A stretch of 64,000 nucleotides of DNA from Otis tarda. Lineage: Eukaryota > Chordata > Aves > Otidiformes > Otididae. The stretch lies in NCBI GenBank assembly GCA_026413225.1, contig CM048591.1, positions 40,602,803 to 40,666,802 of the forward strand, in the 5' to 3' direction. Shown here piece by piece: positions 36,201-51,200 of the stretch; the first letter of the stretch is position 1; each line of letters opens with the position of its first letter. The notes under the pieces are model-generated. The model was not told the origin of the DNA. It searched no databases and saw only the letters and a program-made list of their open reading frames with translations. The position numbers and the translations under genes are program-made.

Positions 36201-39200
36201 TTGTGTGGTCCAGCATTTTTAGGTATTAGTGTCAATTTATTATTCCTGTTCAAAATGCCTTTACGAAAGGATGCCAGATTCAGTTGTTTTCAACAGTATG
36301 CCTCTAGTATCTTGGCATGGTGTTTTGAGCTATACCCAACAATAATGAGAGTGAATAGGAGCAACAGGGCTACTGTAGTGAGTTTTGTAGCATGATGCAT
36401 TTTAATATACAGATTGTCTTGTTCTACTGGCAGTAATGCAGTGAGCACCTAAAAATCTGTCAGCTAAATTTGATAACATCCCAACTTTGGAAAGTTGCTA
36501 TGTTACTCTTTTTCTTGTGTATCCTTGTTCTGTTGCTGTTCAGTTTTAGATCTGTTTGTCTTGTCAGAATGATGGCATCCCTAAAAGTTGTTCTTATTCA
36601 GTAGGCATCATAAACTGTTCAGCACAAAGTAAAAAAAAAAAAAAAAGCAAGTAATGTTTAATTAAAGGTTCTTTTGCTGGACTCTTCTATTGAATATGAA
36701 AAATAGAAAAAAAAAAAAAAAAACACAACAACCAAACAAGATAAACAAAAAAATAACCTCAGTGAGGAGTGGTTCCTCGAGGGTCCGTATTGAGCCTGGC
36801 TCTGTTTAACATCTTTGTCGGTGACATGGACAGCGGGATAGAGTGCAACCTCAGCAGGTTCACCGATGACACCAAGCTGTGTGGTGCTATTGACACAGTG
36901 AAGGGGAGGGATATCCTCCAAAGAGACCTTGACAGGCTGGAGAGGTGGACCTGGGAGAACCTCATGAAGTTCAACAAGGCCAACTGCAAGGTCCTGCACA
37001 TGGGTCAGGGCAAGCCCAAGCACAAATACAGGCTGGGTGGAGAATGGATTGAGAGTGGCCCTGCTGAGAAGGACTTGGGGATGTTGGTTGACAAGAAGCT
37101 TGAGATGAGCCAGCAATGCATTCTGGCAGCCTGGAAGGCCAACCACATCCTGGGCTGCATCAAAAGAAGCATGGCCAGCAGGTTGAGGGAGATGATTCTG
37201 CCCCTCTACTCCACTCTTGTGAGACCTCACCTGGAGTACTGCGTCCAGTTCTGGAGCCTCCAACACAAGAAGAGTGTGAACCAGTTTGAGAGGGTCCAGA
37301 AGAGGGCCAGGAAGGTCATCACCTCTGCTATGAGGACAGGCTGAGAGAGTTGGGGTTGAGAAGAGAAGGCTCCAGGGAGACCTTATAGTGGCTTTCCAGT
37401 ACCTAAAGGGAGCCTACATGATGGAGAAAAACTCTTTAGTAGGGCCTCTTGTAATATGATGAGGAGTAATGGTTTGAAAATAGAAGGAGGTAGATTCAGA
37501 TGAGATATTAGGAAAAAAATTTTTTACACTGAGGGTGGTGGAACGTTGGCCCAGAGAGGTGGTAGATGCCCTATCTGTGGAAACATTCAGAGCCAGGTTG
37601 GATGGGGCTCTGAGCAATCTGGTCTAGTTGGAGATGTCCCTGCTTCTTGCAGGGGGGTTGGACTAGATGACCTTTAAAGGTCCGTTCCGACTCTAACTAT
37701 TCTATGATTCTAAATGCTGATTAAAGTAAACTTTGTAACATCCTTGCACACAGTACTGTGTAACATTAAGGGAAGTTGTACATTTATGTCTTAAAGATGG
37801 TAAAAATTGCACCTAGAATATTTAAGTGGAGTATTTTATTTTCTCAAACATTGTGTGATTTTGCTAAAAATATTTACAGACATCATGATGAACATATTCG
37901 AAGTGTGGATGGATTTACATGCAGAGGAGAAGGAAAGTTTTTGTCTTTATAATCATTAGTGAGGATGTTGGATTTGTTTTATTGTGGATTTGTTGGTTTT
38001 GTTGTTTTTTTTTTTTTATTACTTGCCGTCAGATAATTTTCTTTAATATTAAGTATTTTTCTAATTTCTGAAAGGTATAACTGTTGTGACATCAGCTGTG
38101 GTGGAATTGCATTCGCCTGTGAAAATAAAAACAACACTAAAACTGGACTTCAGATTCGACTCTCTAACTTTAGTATTGTATAGTCCAAATTCAAAACAGG
38201 TAAATATAATTTTGATTGAAAAGCGAAACAAGTTTAATGTTGCCCAGAGTCTTGGAAATTCTGAACAGGAGTAGTTTCATTTATGAGCAGAGAAAGTGAT
38301 TTCTAGCAGTAGTCATAAACATGATGGAAATTATAAACAGCTATTTTAACTAAAAAATGTGGCAGATATTACAGGAAAGAGAGTAACCGGTAGTAGTACA
38401 TAATATGTGGCATCTTCTGTGATCTGACCAAAAATTTGCTGAAAACTTGTCTTAGTTTAAAGTACAGTTTGGGAAGAGAAAATGCAGAGGAATGCAATAT
38501 ATTCTTCAGTTGCAAACACACATATCTGTGGGCACGCACACGTATGTAAATAAAATTGTGGAGAAAGATTTTAAATCTGTATTATAGTATGAATGCATCC
38601 TTATTTTTCTTGGTTTAAATTTACAAAACTTGTCAGCAAATTTCTGACTAAAATTTTGGTAATATTTTATTGTAAACTTATCCTCTGTTATTTTAGATTT
38701 TTAACAATTTTCCAGTATCTAACAAAACACTGCATAGTCATAAGAGAAAAAACTTTATTTCTTATTTGGCATCTTTCCATATACTATGTATTTTTAAACA
38801 GCAAACCAACCAGAATTGCAAATGACAATTCTACTTTCTTTTAAACATTTTCTCCCTCTCACTAGTGTAAACTTGCTTTCGCAAGCCAGTAGGATAAAAG
38901 GATAAAGCTTTGGTTTTTTTTCCAGTTTTCTCTGTATGTTACTGATTTTTGTTGTCTTTTGAATCACTAGTGGGTTTATTTAGTATATTATTATTAGAAA
39001 TCTTATCAGTTAGAATAAAACTGTATATCACACCTGTGTACTGTTTCTGTTACCTGTAAGCAAATCTACAAACATACTTTCATTTGATTTAAACAGGTTA
39101 CAGATTTGGATCAGAGAGATGACCTTTTGAAGCTTGCAGAATTTAAGTTAGTTTTGATGTCAGCTGCTGTCAAAATGTTATCAGATGGTTCAATGAATGC

Positions 39201-42200
39201 TTCAGTCAAGCTAGCAAACTGTACATTGGATGACAAGAGACAATCAGTCCAGAAGGCTACACCGAGGTCTGTATTTTGACATAAATTACTGTTCACTGGA
39301 GTCTGACAAAGAGTTCCAATGTTTCCATTTTAGTATTCTGTTAAAACTGCAACTATTCTGGTGTAGGTGGTTCTTAAAGTACATGTTACTCTAGAATTTA
39401 TGTGTCTATCTTGCCTTTTGTTCCATATATTGTTTATGAGCGACCCATATAAATGCTAGAAACAAACTTTAAATATGAAATAAAACAAACTTTAAATATG
39501 AAATTAATAAAAGCACATGGAAACAAATTTCACTTTCAGCTTTAGTAAACTGCTGGCTAAGACAGACTTAAGTGTAATCTTTTTCATAGGTAAACAAGGA
39601 GTTGTGATGGTTTGACTTGTTAAAATTATGAACACCTTTAGTTGCTGATGTATGGGAATCCAGTTAGTTTGGAAGTCTTACAGAATTTATGTTATTATTT
39701 TTATTGGTCATGTCTTAAAGTTTTTTATGTTACTTTTTAAATTCACTCTTGTTAATGTATTGCAGCTGGAGTGAGAATCTTGATTGTTTTTCAGTATTTG
39801 TGGCTGTTGTTTTTTTTTTTTATTGTCTCATTAAATGCCACCTTAATGGTCTTTCAGGATGGTGGAAATGAAGCATGGATTCGAAAAGAAAGTTATGGTG
39901 GATATAAGCTATAAGCAGGGGAGAGATGGTACTGTTCTTGATGTGATTGTTCAAGAGATATACCTTTGTGCAAGCATGGAGTTCCTACGTACCGTTGCAG
40001 ATATATTCCTAAAGGCTAACGCAGAAAGTGCTGCTGCACAGAGAAATCTCAGACAGTCATTACCTTTAAAGGAACAAGGTATATACTGGAAATATTTAAA
40101 AATTTGTATTTAACTATCCATTTAATTTTGGTATTATAATACTATTTCAAAAATGATAAGACTTCTTTTTGTGCTATTTCCTGTGTTTGTGTGTATAGAA
40201 CAGCTTCTTTAACTGTTGATGTTTCTTTCTTTGAGTCATGGAAACTGGTTCATGCCCCTTGGTCTTTATTTTCAAGTGAAGCTTTGTCTACCAGACAAAG
40301 GAAATACCTAGAAATTTATTTCTAAAATGAAATAAAATGGAAAAGACACTTACAGCTGGCATACACTAGATTTGCTTGCCTATCTTTGCAGTCTCAACCA
40401 AGTTTATAGTGATGGTTACCACCATCATAACTTTCATTCTTCCTGAGAATGATGTAGGATATAATATTATGCTTGGATATGAATTTAGATATTGCTGTCT
40501 AGAAATGTTGTGGTTTCACATGTTCATTGATGTGCGTTTCTCCCTACATGATGAAGCAGACTTAGAGCTTCAGTGCTCAATTTAGTCTTTCTAGTGCAGG
40601 ACCCTGTACTTGACATCAGAAATTAATCCATTAGAGCATCAGAGCAGGAAATGGGCTATGTATACTTCCAGGCCTCAGGTAGTTCATATCAAGTCTGCAA
40701 AGCAAGTCCCTTTTTAGTTTTTATTCTCCTGTACCCTGAGTATCTTAGTTGTGTCCATGTCAACTAAGCCTGCTGTTGTTATTTAGTAGATGAACAAAAT
40801 CTAAACAAATTAGGAAGTCTTATGTAGAAGTGTATTGGTACTGCACATGGTTATGTCAAGCACTAGCAAGTGCTGCCTTATTGTAATACAGAAAAATATG
40901 GGTTTTGCTGCTCCATAGAGCAGAAAATATGTCCAGCATTTTCATAAGACCCTATCATAGCAGAATGATGTAGATATTTAGTGAAGCTGATACATTTGCT
41001 AGTGTCAGAAACAGTAACAGTGGTGATACTGTAATCTTTTTCATTTTGATCAAGAAACTTTGTGGAATCTTTTGTCATATCTGAAAGTAATTAGAGCTTT
41101 AACGATTTTGTTCCTCCAGTGAAGGGCCTAGAAATAAGTCAGTTGCAGGGATCTATATGATTTCTGACATAAGTTATGGTAGATCTTATCACTAAATCTT
41201 TAAAACTTTTCTGTAACTTGTAAGAGAGATGTAAATAACGATAATCTAATATTTGAAAAAATTAATCTTATTTAATTTGTATTTTTGAAGCACCTGTGCA
41301 GCCTGTATCTTCAATGGAAATGAACATTGTTGTTAAAAATCCGGAGATCGTGTTTGTGGCTGATTTAACAAGAAGTGATGCTCCTGCATTGGTGGTTACA
41401 GCACAGTGTGAGGTCTTCATTAAAAATAGCCCTGAAAGGTACAGCATGACAGCTGCTGTTAAAGAGATACAAATGAAAGCATGCCCATTTCTTCCAGAAA
41501 AAAGGAAAGGGAACATTACTACGGTAAGTTTGCAAACATACATTTTGAACTGAAAAGGTGCTGTGTAGCTTATATTACTAGAATGCAAGTTATTTCTGAA
41601 GCTTTTGTCATTAGAATGTATATTACAGACAAAAGAGTAAAATTCTGTGGCTAACTTATTTTGTTGCTTTTATTCTCTTTTGTCTCATGTGCCAAAAAGC
41701 ATCATCTTAATCTGTAGCTTTGAGGTTTACTTTATATGACAAGCTAAAATTAAGAGCCTAGAGGAGTAAAATGTTAATAATGTGTTATATTGCATGTAAG
41801 CCAAATAAATAGAATTTTATGAGTGTACATTATTTCAAATGCATTGTAGTAAATTTCAAATACTTTCACTCTGAAACTTTGCATTAAATAGCTATGTAAG
41901 TGAATAACAAAGGGTCACAGACAGGGTGGGAATTATGTGTTATGAAATACATTCCTTATGGTATGCTCTCCATAAATTCCTTTGTGTGAAGGTTGATAGA
42001 TCCATTATATTAAAACTGTCTGTTTGTATTTTGGCAACAGAATCAGACTTGTTAGTTACTGGCCAAGTGAGAGCTTGGCTGCTGCTTACAGCTTTTCTGC
42101 TTCTGTGGCAGACTATACCTTAGTTAACTGTAATGATAGTACTGTTGCAGAGAAAAAATTCAGTTTGACAGTATATCTGACTGTTATCTCTGTCCTCAAA

Positions 42201-45200
42201 CCACAGATGAATTTTGAAGAATGAGTCTTTTCTGTGTTAATGCCTGTTTACTTTATGGATCTACATAGGACAAACCAAAGCTATAAGCACAAAGGACTGG
42301 GACTTATACTTCATCTCCTTATCAGATACTTTCATAGCAGCTCGGTTTACTCCTTGGGTAGACACAGTCTTTGGTTGCAATGATCTAGTCTTTGAGGAAG
42401 TGATGCACTTGCACTTATAGCCACAAGACAATGTGAAGTTGCTTAACTTCCATTTCCATAGTTGCCGAATTTGGAACAAGTGAGGCTAGCTTTGTAGAAA
42501 GCAATTAGACGTCGCAACAAGCTTTCCCTCTTACGGGAATATCTTCTGCTAGAATCTTTTATCTCAAACTGTAGAAATGGAGGAAAAAAACCTCTATCTG
42601 ACAGGTTGCTGTTAAAGAGGGAATAAAAAAAATTGATGCAAATAAAGAGGGGAAAAAAAGGATGCTGATAAAGAAGGAAATAACTTCAGAGGAGCTGAGT
42701 TTTGATGCTTAAAACAGCACCTTCTTTGAAAGATTCAGAAAGTTCTCAAGAGAGTAGTAGAGGTCAAAAATGCAGGTAGCAGCATAACTACCCGTTTGAA
42801 AACATGTACATAAGGAAAACTCTGAACTCAGGTTTTCTATAAACAATACGATTTCAGTCTGGGAAAACAGAAATTCAGATGACATTCCATGGCCACCTTT
42901 AGTCAAGAAAGAAAACGTATGATACGATGTTATATGAAGATGACAAGACTTCTGTAGGCTGATACTGATGTGAAAATTTTATATTACCTAAACTTTGGGG
43001 ACACTTGTGATGGACGAATTCACCCTCCTGATGAACAGGTTTCCCCAGATAGGCAGGAAACTAGCCTCTGGAGTTAGAGTAGCACAAGTGATGAGGTTCT
43101 TTCTGTACATGGTCACATGTACCTTGGTCTAAAGAAAATGTTATTTTTCATTCCTGGCTGTGTGACAGAAGAAGAAGAAAAAAAATAACTTAAGCAGCAG
43201 AGGATAAAATAATAACATGAAGAAAAAATTCCGTTAGGCCAAACTCACTTGGGAAAAGTGTGATAAAACTGATTGAGGGTGTTTCTATGCCCCCAGCACC
43301 TGATTCAGATATGGACAGAGGAGTCAGGGAAGGTTGCAAAATCAATATTGTTTGAAATTACTATTTTTGAAAGACTTATTTTCTCAAGTAGTGACTGGAG
43401 AGCAAATTTTCCTGTCAATACCATATCAGTAGAATCCAACTACATCTGAGTGCTTTATTAATCACATAGCACTATGATATTGTTTATAGGGTACCTTAGA
43501 TTTGGGTTTAGTAAACCTTGGTTAGTGGGAGTATGCAGGAACTGACTGTAAAATAAAGCTGGATCAGAATGATTGTGGTTTAAACAGTGATATGTCTATT
43601 CAGGAAAACTGTAACTGTTGTTACTGTGTTGCCCTTAACTGAAAAGTTTGGTTCTCTTCAAAAGTCACAGGCATGACGATGTGGTGTATTTGAAGACATC
43701 TGCAGACTTTACGTAAAGAGTGGAGTTACTGAAGTGTAATGCATTTTACTGTAGCTAACATTTGAATCTTTAATGATTGAGAATGGCTGAGGTGATGCTT
43801 CAGGTGATGCTTCTGAACTTCCCTTCCCTGCCCTCCATTTACATTTGAATACATTATTAGTGTTCAGATTACTCTTGATTTTGAAGAACCAAATAATGGT
43901 AACTTTTCCTTTCATTACTTTTGATGTGTACTATTTAAAAGGATATGATTTTTTAAAAGTTTTTTTTTCCTCTATTTAACATGTTTTTTTACTCTTTTGT
44001 ATAGGTGTTACAGCCTTGTGACTTCTTCTTTGAAATGAAACAGTCAGGTACTAATCCACAGACAGCTGATCTAACGATTAAGTCTCTAACAATAAAAGTA
44101 GGTAGACTTCTGTTGTGTTTTTAGTTCTCTGCTACTTCCTGCTTGGAGGGCTTTGAAATTACTTGTGGGATATGTTTCTTAAAAACAAAACAAAACCCCA
44201 AAGCAAACAAACAAACAAACAAAAAACCAAAAGCCCTCCCAAAAACCCAAAAACTTGACGTGGGGAATAATTTCTGTTCTTCATTATGTCACCTACCTGT
44301 TTAGCATGTGAAAACAAACAAAATGTAAAATTAACAATTGTGTCACAGCACTCTGCTTTTGGAATCTGTGTTTTACAAAGTGGCCTGATGTACAGAGATA
44401 AGTTTTGAAGTGTTCAGGTAGAGCATTGGGTGATGTAGTTTAGAAAGCTCTCATCTGGAAGAAAGGCAGAGGTTGAAAATCTGAAAAGGTTGAACTGTAG
44501 CTTATGGAAAGGAATGAGTTTTCAAATGTTAGTGTAACATATTCATTATAATTCTGTGTCTGAAAGTCTCTGACTCTTTCCTGTACTAGCTTCTCATTTC
44601 CAGTTATTCCATCTTCTTATTTGTAGGTTTCACCAATAATCATAAACACAGTCATTACTATTACATCAGGCCTTTATCAAACTGCAGAAACATCAGAAGA
44701 AGAGATCAGTCAAATTCCTCCAGACTTGTGGAATAAGAAAGATATAAAAAATCTGAAAATGTGGTTTCTTGAAGAGTCAAATGAAAATCAAGATACAAAT
44801 CCAACTACTGAACTGATTCCCACAGGAGAGTCATTAAAGATGAATGTAGAATCTGTTTTTCTGACACTTGAAGCTGGAGTTGGGCACCGAACTGTACCAA
44901 TGCTTTTAGCCAAGTCTTCGTTTCTTGGAGAAGTCAAAAACTGGAGTACTCTAATCAACCTACGTTCTCGTCTTGAGCTAGAGGTGAGGAATCCTACATA
45001 AGGGAAAAAAAAAAGGTTTTTTTTCAAGATACTAAACCTATTATGTTATTTAGACAATGAAGAAAAATAATCTATGTATTTGATGACTAAACTCCTGCAG
45101 ACACATGTTGTGCGAGCAGGATGGGAGTGAGGTGTTAAGGTGTAGTTAAAAAGAAAATCTAGTGCATTAGATGTAGTATATTAATGGCAGTAATTCTATG

Positions 45201-48200
45201 ATTCTATGATTCTATGATTCTAACTGGTGTTATACAGTCTTAGATTTACACTCTCTATACAGGTTCCCAAAGGCCTGTTGCATCAGTATTAAATTTTGGA
45301 GTAGCAACTGTCTAAAACTCTCTCACAATCTTAATTTAAGATTACAGTGGATCTTATTCATATGCCATTTCTATACAATACTATGTGGTAGTAGTATTGT
45401 ACATAAAACATCTAGCTGGCTCATGTTTGGAAATTAGTGATATAAAATTCTGTGGTTATTCTTGGTTGTCTTTCTTATTTATAGTGCTTTGGACTTCCAG
45501 TGCTTGTAGTTTAAGCCAAAATTACATTTTAAGTGGCACACCTTATACCACTTATTTGGAAGTTAGTCTTTGCAGTAGAGACCTAACTGCCTCATTTATT
45601 TCTCTAATGCATTTGCTTCATCTTATGGTGGGAGCTGAAAGTGCAATCTGATTGCAAATCTTTTATATTACAAAAATAATTAATATACTTGCAAATCAGA
45701 CTTTTAAGTAACTTAAATCTGTAGAATTTTCATTGATTTAACAGTTGTATGTAATTTCCTAATTAGCTTCTGTATTTTGATAGGTGCACTATTTTAATGA
45801 GATGTTTGGGGTGTGGGAACCTTTGCTTGAACCACTAGAAGTTGAGAAGACGGATTTATTCAAACCATGGATTCTTGAAATCAAGGTATATTTTCCAAAG
45901 GTTCAATCTTCCATTTCAATACCTTAGGAAGTCAAAGAGAATAATTCTAACAATTGCCGAGACTAATCTAACAATTTTGTTCCTTGTTGGTTACTGAGAC
46001 TTTTTTTTTTTTTTTTTTTTGAAATTGAGTGAGTGAAAATAGCTGTTGCAGCAGTGAAGATACAGACTGATAGATATTTTAAATGATACTGCCTTTCAGG
46101 TAGCAAGAACATTTGGTTCCAGTTGCACTAGATAATCAGAATGGCTTTATATCAGTTTCTCTAAAGTTAGGTCATATACTAATTCGGTGCATTGCATTGC
46201 ATTCAGTGACTTTGGAAAGATAGAAGACCACTCACCTTGTTCCATGGTAGCATCTGTAGCAGAAACATATTGGAAAAACTGATATCTTTTTATTGACTAT
46301 CACAAAGTGCACTGTGGAAATTGTGCTCTTACTACTTCGGTTCCGTCTTTCGTAAGGAAACAGTCTAGATTCTGGTCTCAAGGTAGATAAGCATTTATCT
46401 AAGGAAGGGAGACACCCCCCCCCCCTTTTTGTCTTAACTGTTTTATTGCATTGTGTTCTGACTTTTCAAAACTTTTCAAGTATTTTTAGCCTGAGAGATT
46501 GCTCAGAGTGCAAGATCAGCCTTTTTCCTAGGACTGTCATTATCAAACAGCTTTCTACAGTAATGACCTCAGAAGGGTAAATATTATAGACTGAGATACT
46601 GCAATGAAGAAATTGCTATTAAAAATATTCCTAAGAATTTCCTGGGAAGATACGAGACCTAATGCAGGAGAAAGGTAGAAGATAGTGAGTCAAACCTCGT
46701 ATCTTCTTGCCTGGAATTGAAATATAACATTTGGAAATACATAATTTCCAGAAACATATAAAAAGGAACAGAACAGAAACAGAAACAAATAAAGACTAAA
46801 TTTGTGGTTACTGTTTTTAAAAATAGGAAATCAATTATGTATAATAGTTTTAACACAATGTTACTAGATATGTTAAAATGAATGTTTTCACACAGCTTTT
46901 ACTGGATATGTTAGTAGTTAGTGTATAAGTTTATGTTCTTTATTTTTGAGTAATGATAAATTTACCTACTGTTACTGGAATTTCATTGACTTCTCAAATA
47001 CATCTTTTGCCTCTTGCCTCCTTTATTCTCTCCGTCTTATGTTTTTATTTGAGAATAAAAACAGGAATGCAAAAAAAAAAAAAGGAAAATCCTGGCAGGA
47101 CATAGAAGTGGGAAAGGGAGAGAGAGTCTTAAGGTGAAACTTGCTTCTACAGAAGGACTGATCAGATACGAATTCTTTAAAAATCTTCTTTCAGATGAAA
47201 AAGAAGGCGAAAAAGGCGTTGGTTGAATCAGATGCAGAAGAAGAAAACTACAAAATTCCAGAATATAAAACAGTAATAAATGTTTCCTCAAAAGACCAGC
47301 TAAACATTACACTATCCAAGTGTGGGCTACAAATGTTGAGTAACTTGGGCACGGTAAGAAAGACTGCTTAACTATATGGTGACAGAATTTTTTAGTGAAT
47401 GATTTCACATATAATCTTGATGAAGTTTTATTCAGTGTATTTGTGTTTTATATCTATACTTTGCTTTCTAGGCTTTTGCTGAAGCAGCTAGTCAAACTTC
47501 AGACATCTTCAAAAAAGATCGAGCACCATTTGTAATAACAAATTCTTTAGGACTTCCCATCACTGTGTCACCTAGTGATTCCTTTAGCGTCCTTAATGTT
47601 GAATTTGGAGCAAAAATATTTCATTTAAGAGATGGAGAGAATTTAAATATGGAATTTGTCAGAACTAAAAACGAAAGTGACCAGTTCACAGCAATGACAA
47701 CTCTAAGTAGCAAGAGGTTTTACATTCAGATCTGTAAGTTCCAAACTTCATACATCTTCTGTTTTTGTATATACTGCATAATGCATAATACTGTGTTTTG
47801 TACAGGTCAATAAGTATTGAGGTACTACATGACATGAAAGGAACGTTTCTTTGGATTCAGGATGCATGGCAGTATTTGAAATCCTGCTTTAGTCTGCGCA
47901 GCTAAAAGTTACACGTATCATGCTTGTTAATTTTTGTGTCATTTCTACTATGCTAAATTATTTAGGTAACTAGTCTTTGTTTCATAATTTTACTGCAATC
48001 AGATATTTTTGTTTATAGTCGCGTTATACAGAATTAAGCCACGCAAAATCAATTTTTTGTAGAATTCCAAGGCCTGTATAATGTGTGTTCATAGAAGAAG
48101 TTACTCTTGAGAGATGTTTTTAAGAAAAGACCGTTTTAAATAATTTAAACACAGTTAAAGCTAAAAGTAAAATTTAGCTGTTTTCAATGGTGTATGTGTT

Positions 48201-51200
48201 AACAATTTAAGTTTATTTGTTGTTACAATTGACAGTTTTTCAAAACTGATTTTTCAAACTGGTCTTCACTGTATGATTTATTAATTCAATTGTTTTCACA
48301 ATGTGTATGAGCTGTACCTTGTTAATAAGCCATTACATCTTGTAAACGTTTATCTTTAGGCACTAATTTTATTTGCAGTGGCAAAACCCACTTAAATATT
48401 TGAGTGATGGACTCATTTACTCTTCTTTACTGTGGGGGGAAAAAAGAATCTTTACTGTTTTTTTCATAACACTGGAAGACTGGTATGTTAAAGCAGTGAT
48501 GGTACTTTTTCATCTGCTTTAATTTTTTTTATAATAGATTGAATGATACAGAAAATTCAATTGAATGCATTTCTGTCTTTCAAATAATTGATTGAACAAT
48601 ACAGAAAATTCTATTAATTGCACATTTCTGTCTTTCAAATCTGTCTTTATACTCTATTTGAGTCTTTCATTTCTCATCTTGTAAATTCTAGGTCCACATA
48701 GTCATTCCACTGTGGAAAAGATTCCATTGACAAAAGTGGGTCGATGCATTTATAGAGTGAGACATGAAGAATCAGGTGTTGAAAGGTCCATTGTCTGTCA
48801 AATTGATACTGTTGAAGGAAGCAAGATGATAACTATACGTTCTCCTATACAGGTTATTATATTTCCATACATTGTAATTTCATTTTTATTTTGATTTTTT
48901 TTAATGAATGAAGAGGATCCTGTAATCTTTAAATAAACATTTAAAACTATGTTTTAAAAACTTATCTGAACAATTTATATAACATTGCCGTCATTTATTA
49001 TAAGGTAGTTTAGAAGAGATTTTCAAGAATAAAAAGCTTTTTCAAAGTGACAAAGACAGGAGATGGGGTGAGGATGGAAATGGACTAGGTTTTACATCAA
49101 GATAATTCATCAGTAATATTTTGTATTACTAGTTCTAATTTCAGTCTTGTTGAACTGTTTGTTTTTTTGTGAAGTGATCAAACCTCTCTTAACCTTACCT
49201 TGGTTCTGCAAGGTTGTCTTTCTATCAGATTATTTCTTTTTCTTTATCCTGTACCATTAATACATGAATTTCAAATTTAATACCAAGTCAGCTAAAGAGT
49301 GAGCCTTTTGAGCATACATGGTTTTGATTGAATAGTATTTTCGGTAGATATTATATAGTTGACAAGTACAAGAGTCATCCAGATGTTAGTGTTCTATAGT
49401 GATAATGTCTCTGTTACATTTCACTTGCTGCTTTTGCCTAGAGTGGTTTATTTATGACTTGATTAATAACCAGATTTACTGTTTTATTCTCCCCTAAATT
49501 AAATTTTCGGTTTTTTCCTCCAGAGATAATAATCCCATTAAACTAACCCTGAAATTTAAAAAATAATGTTTGCAAAGAACAAGAGAACTATATAGCCCCC
49601 AAATTATAATGGGCGTTGATGGTTTAAGCTTAAACAAATATTTGTCATCCCTTGTGCTTTCTGCCATGTGGATTTTGACCCACACACCCTTGTATCTGTT
49701 ACATTTTTAGGAGAAAGTTTTTTGGAAGGTTATGTAGTTCAGATGTACTTGTCATTAGTTTTACAAGGCTTTATGTTTCTCCTTGAAAAGAGTTTTACAG
49801 TTCTATGTTATATGTTGCTGGATTTTTGTTTCACATAGATAAGGAATCATTTTTCAATCCCGTTAAATATTTTTGAGGAAGGAAGATGTTTAGGGACTGC
49901 TTCACCAGAAAATGAGTTCAACATACCATTGTCCTCATACAGGTACTTTATTACATTATTCTTTTATCATGGAATATGTTTATACATTGTTGATTATTAT
50001 ATCCATACAATTACTGTAAAAAAAAAAAAAATTCCCTTTGCTACCTAAGACTGTAATTAATACTGTGCTGTCATTGTTGCGTAGGATCTTCTCAGAGCAT
50101 CTAGTCTGAATTAAGCAGAGTGCTATTTAATTCTTGAATTGGAAGTCTTTTGAAATCCATTTTACTGAACAACTTTAAATTAGCTAATTTACTTTAAGAA
50201 TCTGAGCCCAGGTACTTCTGAAACAGTGGTTGTTGTCCACATGGTATAGACTTTTTTTTCTTGGTGGAGTCATTTGTGATTTTTGTGATTCTGAAGTAAA
50301 AACTTGAAATGAATACATTAAAACTCTATCACAGATGTAGAAAGAGACCTGTAAATTTTAGAAAGTCTTGGGTCTTGGCTACGAGCATAGCTATGCTATT
50401 AGCACCTTCAAGCTAGTAGCCACTTAAAGCTGCAGTGAGTTTGTATGTACAGTTTAACTGAACTGTCACCAACTTTTAGGCAGAGAAGTTTGATTGGTTT
50501 TTTTATGATTAGAGACTTTTTCCTTCTGTTCCCCTCAAATACTCTCCATTTTTTCTTAAGATGACAGCTGTCTATCTTTTTCATTAAGTAAATTATACTT
50601 TACTGTATAATAACTGATATTATTTTTTACTGATAATATAAGTTCATTAATATTTCTAACTATCTGTAGTTTTTAAAATAAGGTTTAGTGACAGTCATTG
50701 CACTGTGAGTTCCAGTAGGCAGTCAGGAAATGTTTACTAACAAATATCTTCAGTCAAGGAGCAGCTGATTGGATTAAAGCAGTTGCCTTACAAAAGCCAT
50801 GTGTGTAAGTAATCCATAAACTTGATGCTTTATGTGACTTGAAAGAAGGGTACTTTTTACAGATCTGTCATAGGAGTGAGTTGTTTATCCAGACCTTTTT
50901 CTCGGAACAGGAATATAACAGCATATGTGAAAGGATTCAATACCCTTGTCATGAGAATCTCCAAGAGTCCCTTCTTTCAAGGGAAGTATATGGAGGTGTG
51001 GAACAAAGAACCTCAACTGGTACAATTCCATGAAATTCTGAGATCTAGACCACCTTTTGCTTCCTCCTTGAAGCAAGATGAAGGCAGGCACTGAATTGCT
51101 GTCAGAAATCTTCCAAAATCCAAATAATACTAGAATTTTAGTTTTGCATAGTACTTTTTACAAAGTTGAAAAGTCCAATCTCATACTAAGTGTTTACAAA

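Noticed and set aside
47195-47215. Met-Lys-rich start of exon w31 as a possible translation start
   Set aside because: It is internal in human VPS13A (MKKKAKM), with an acceptor directly before it.
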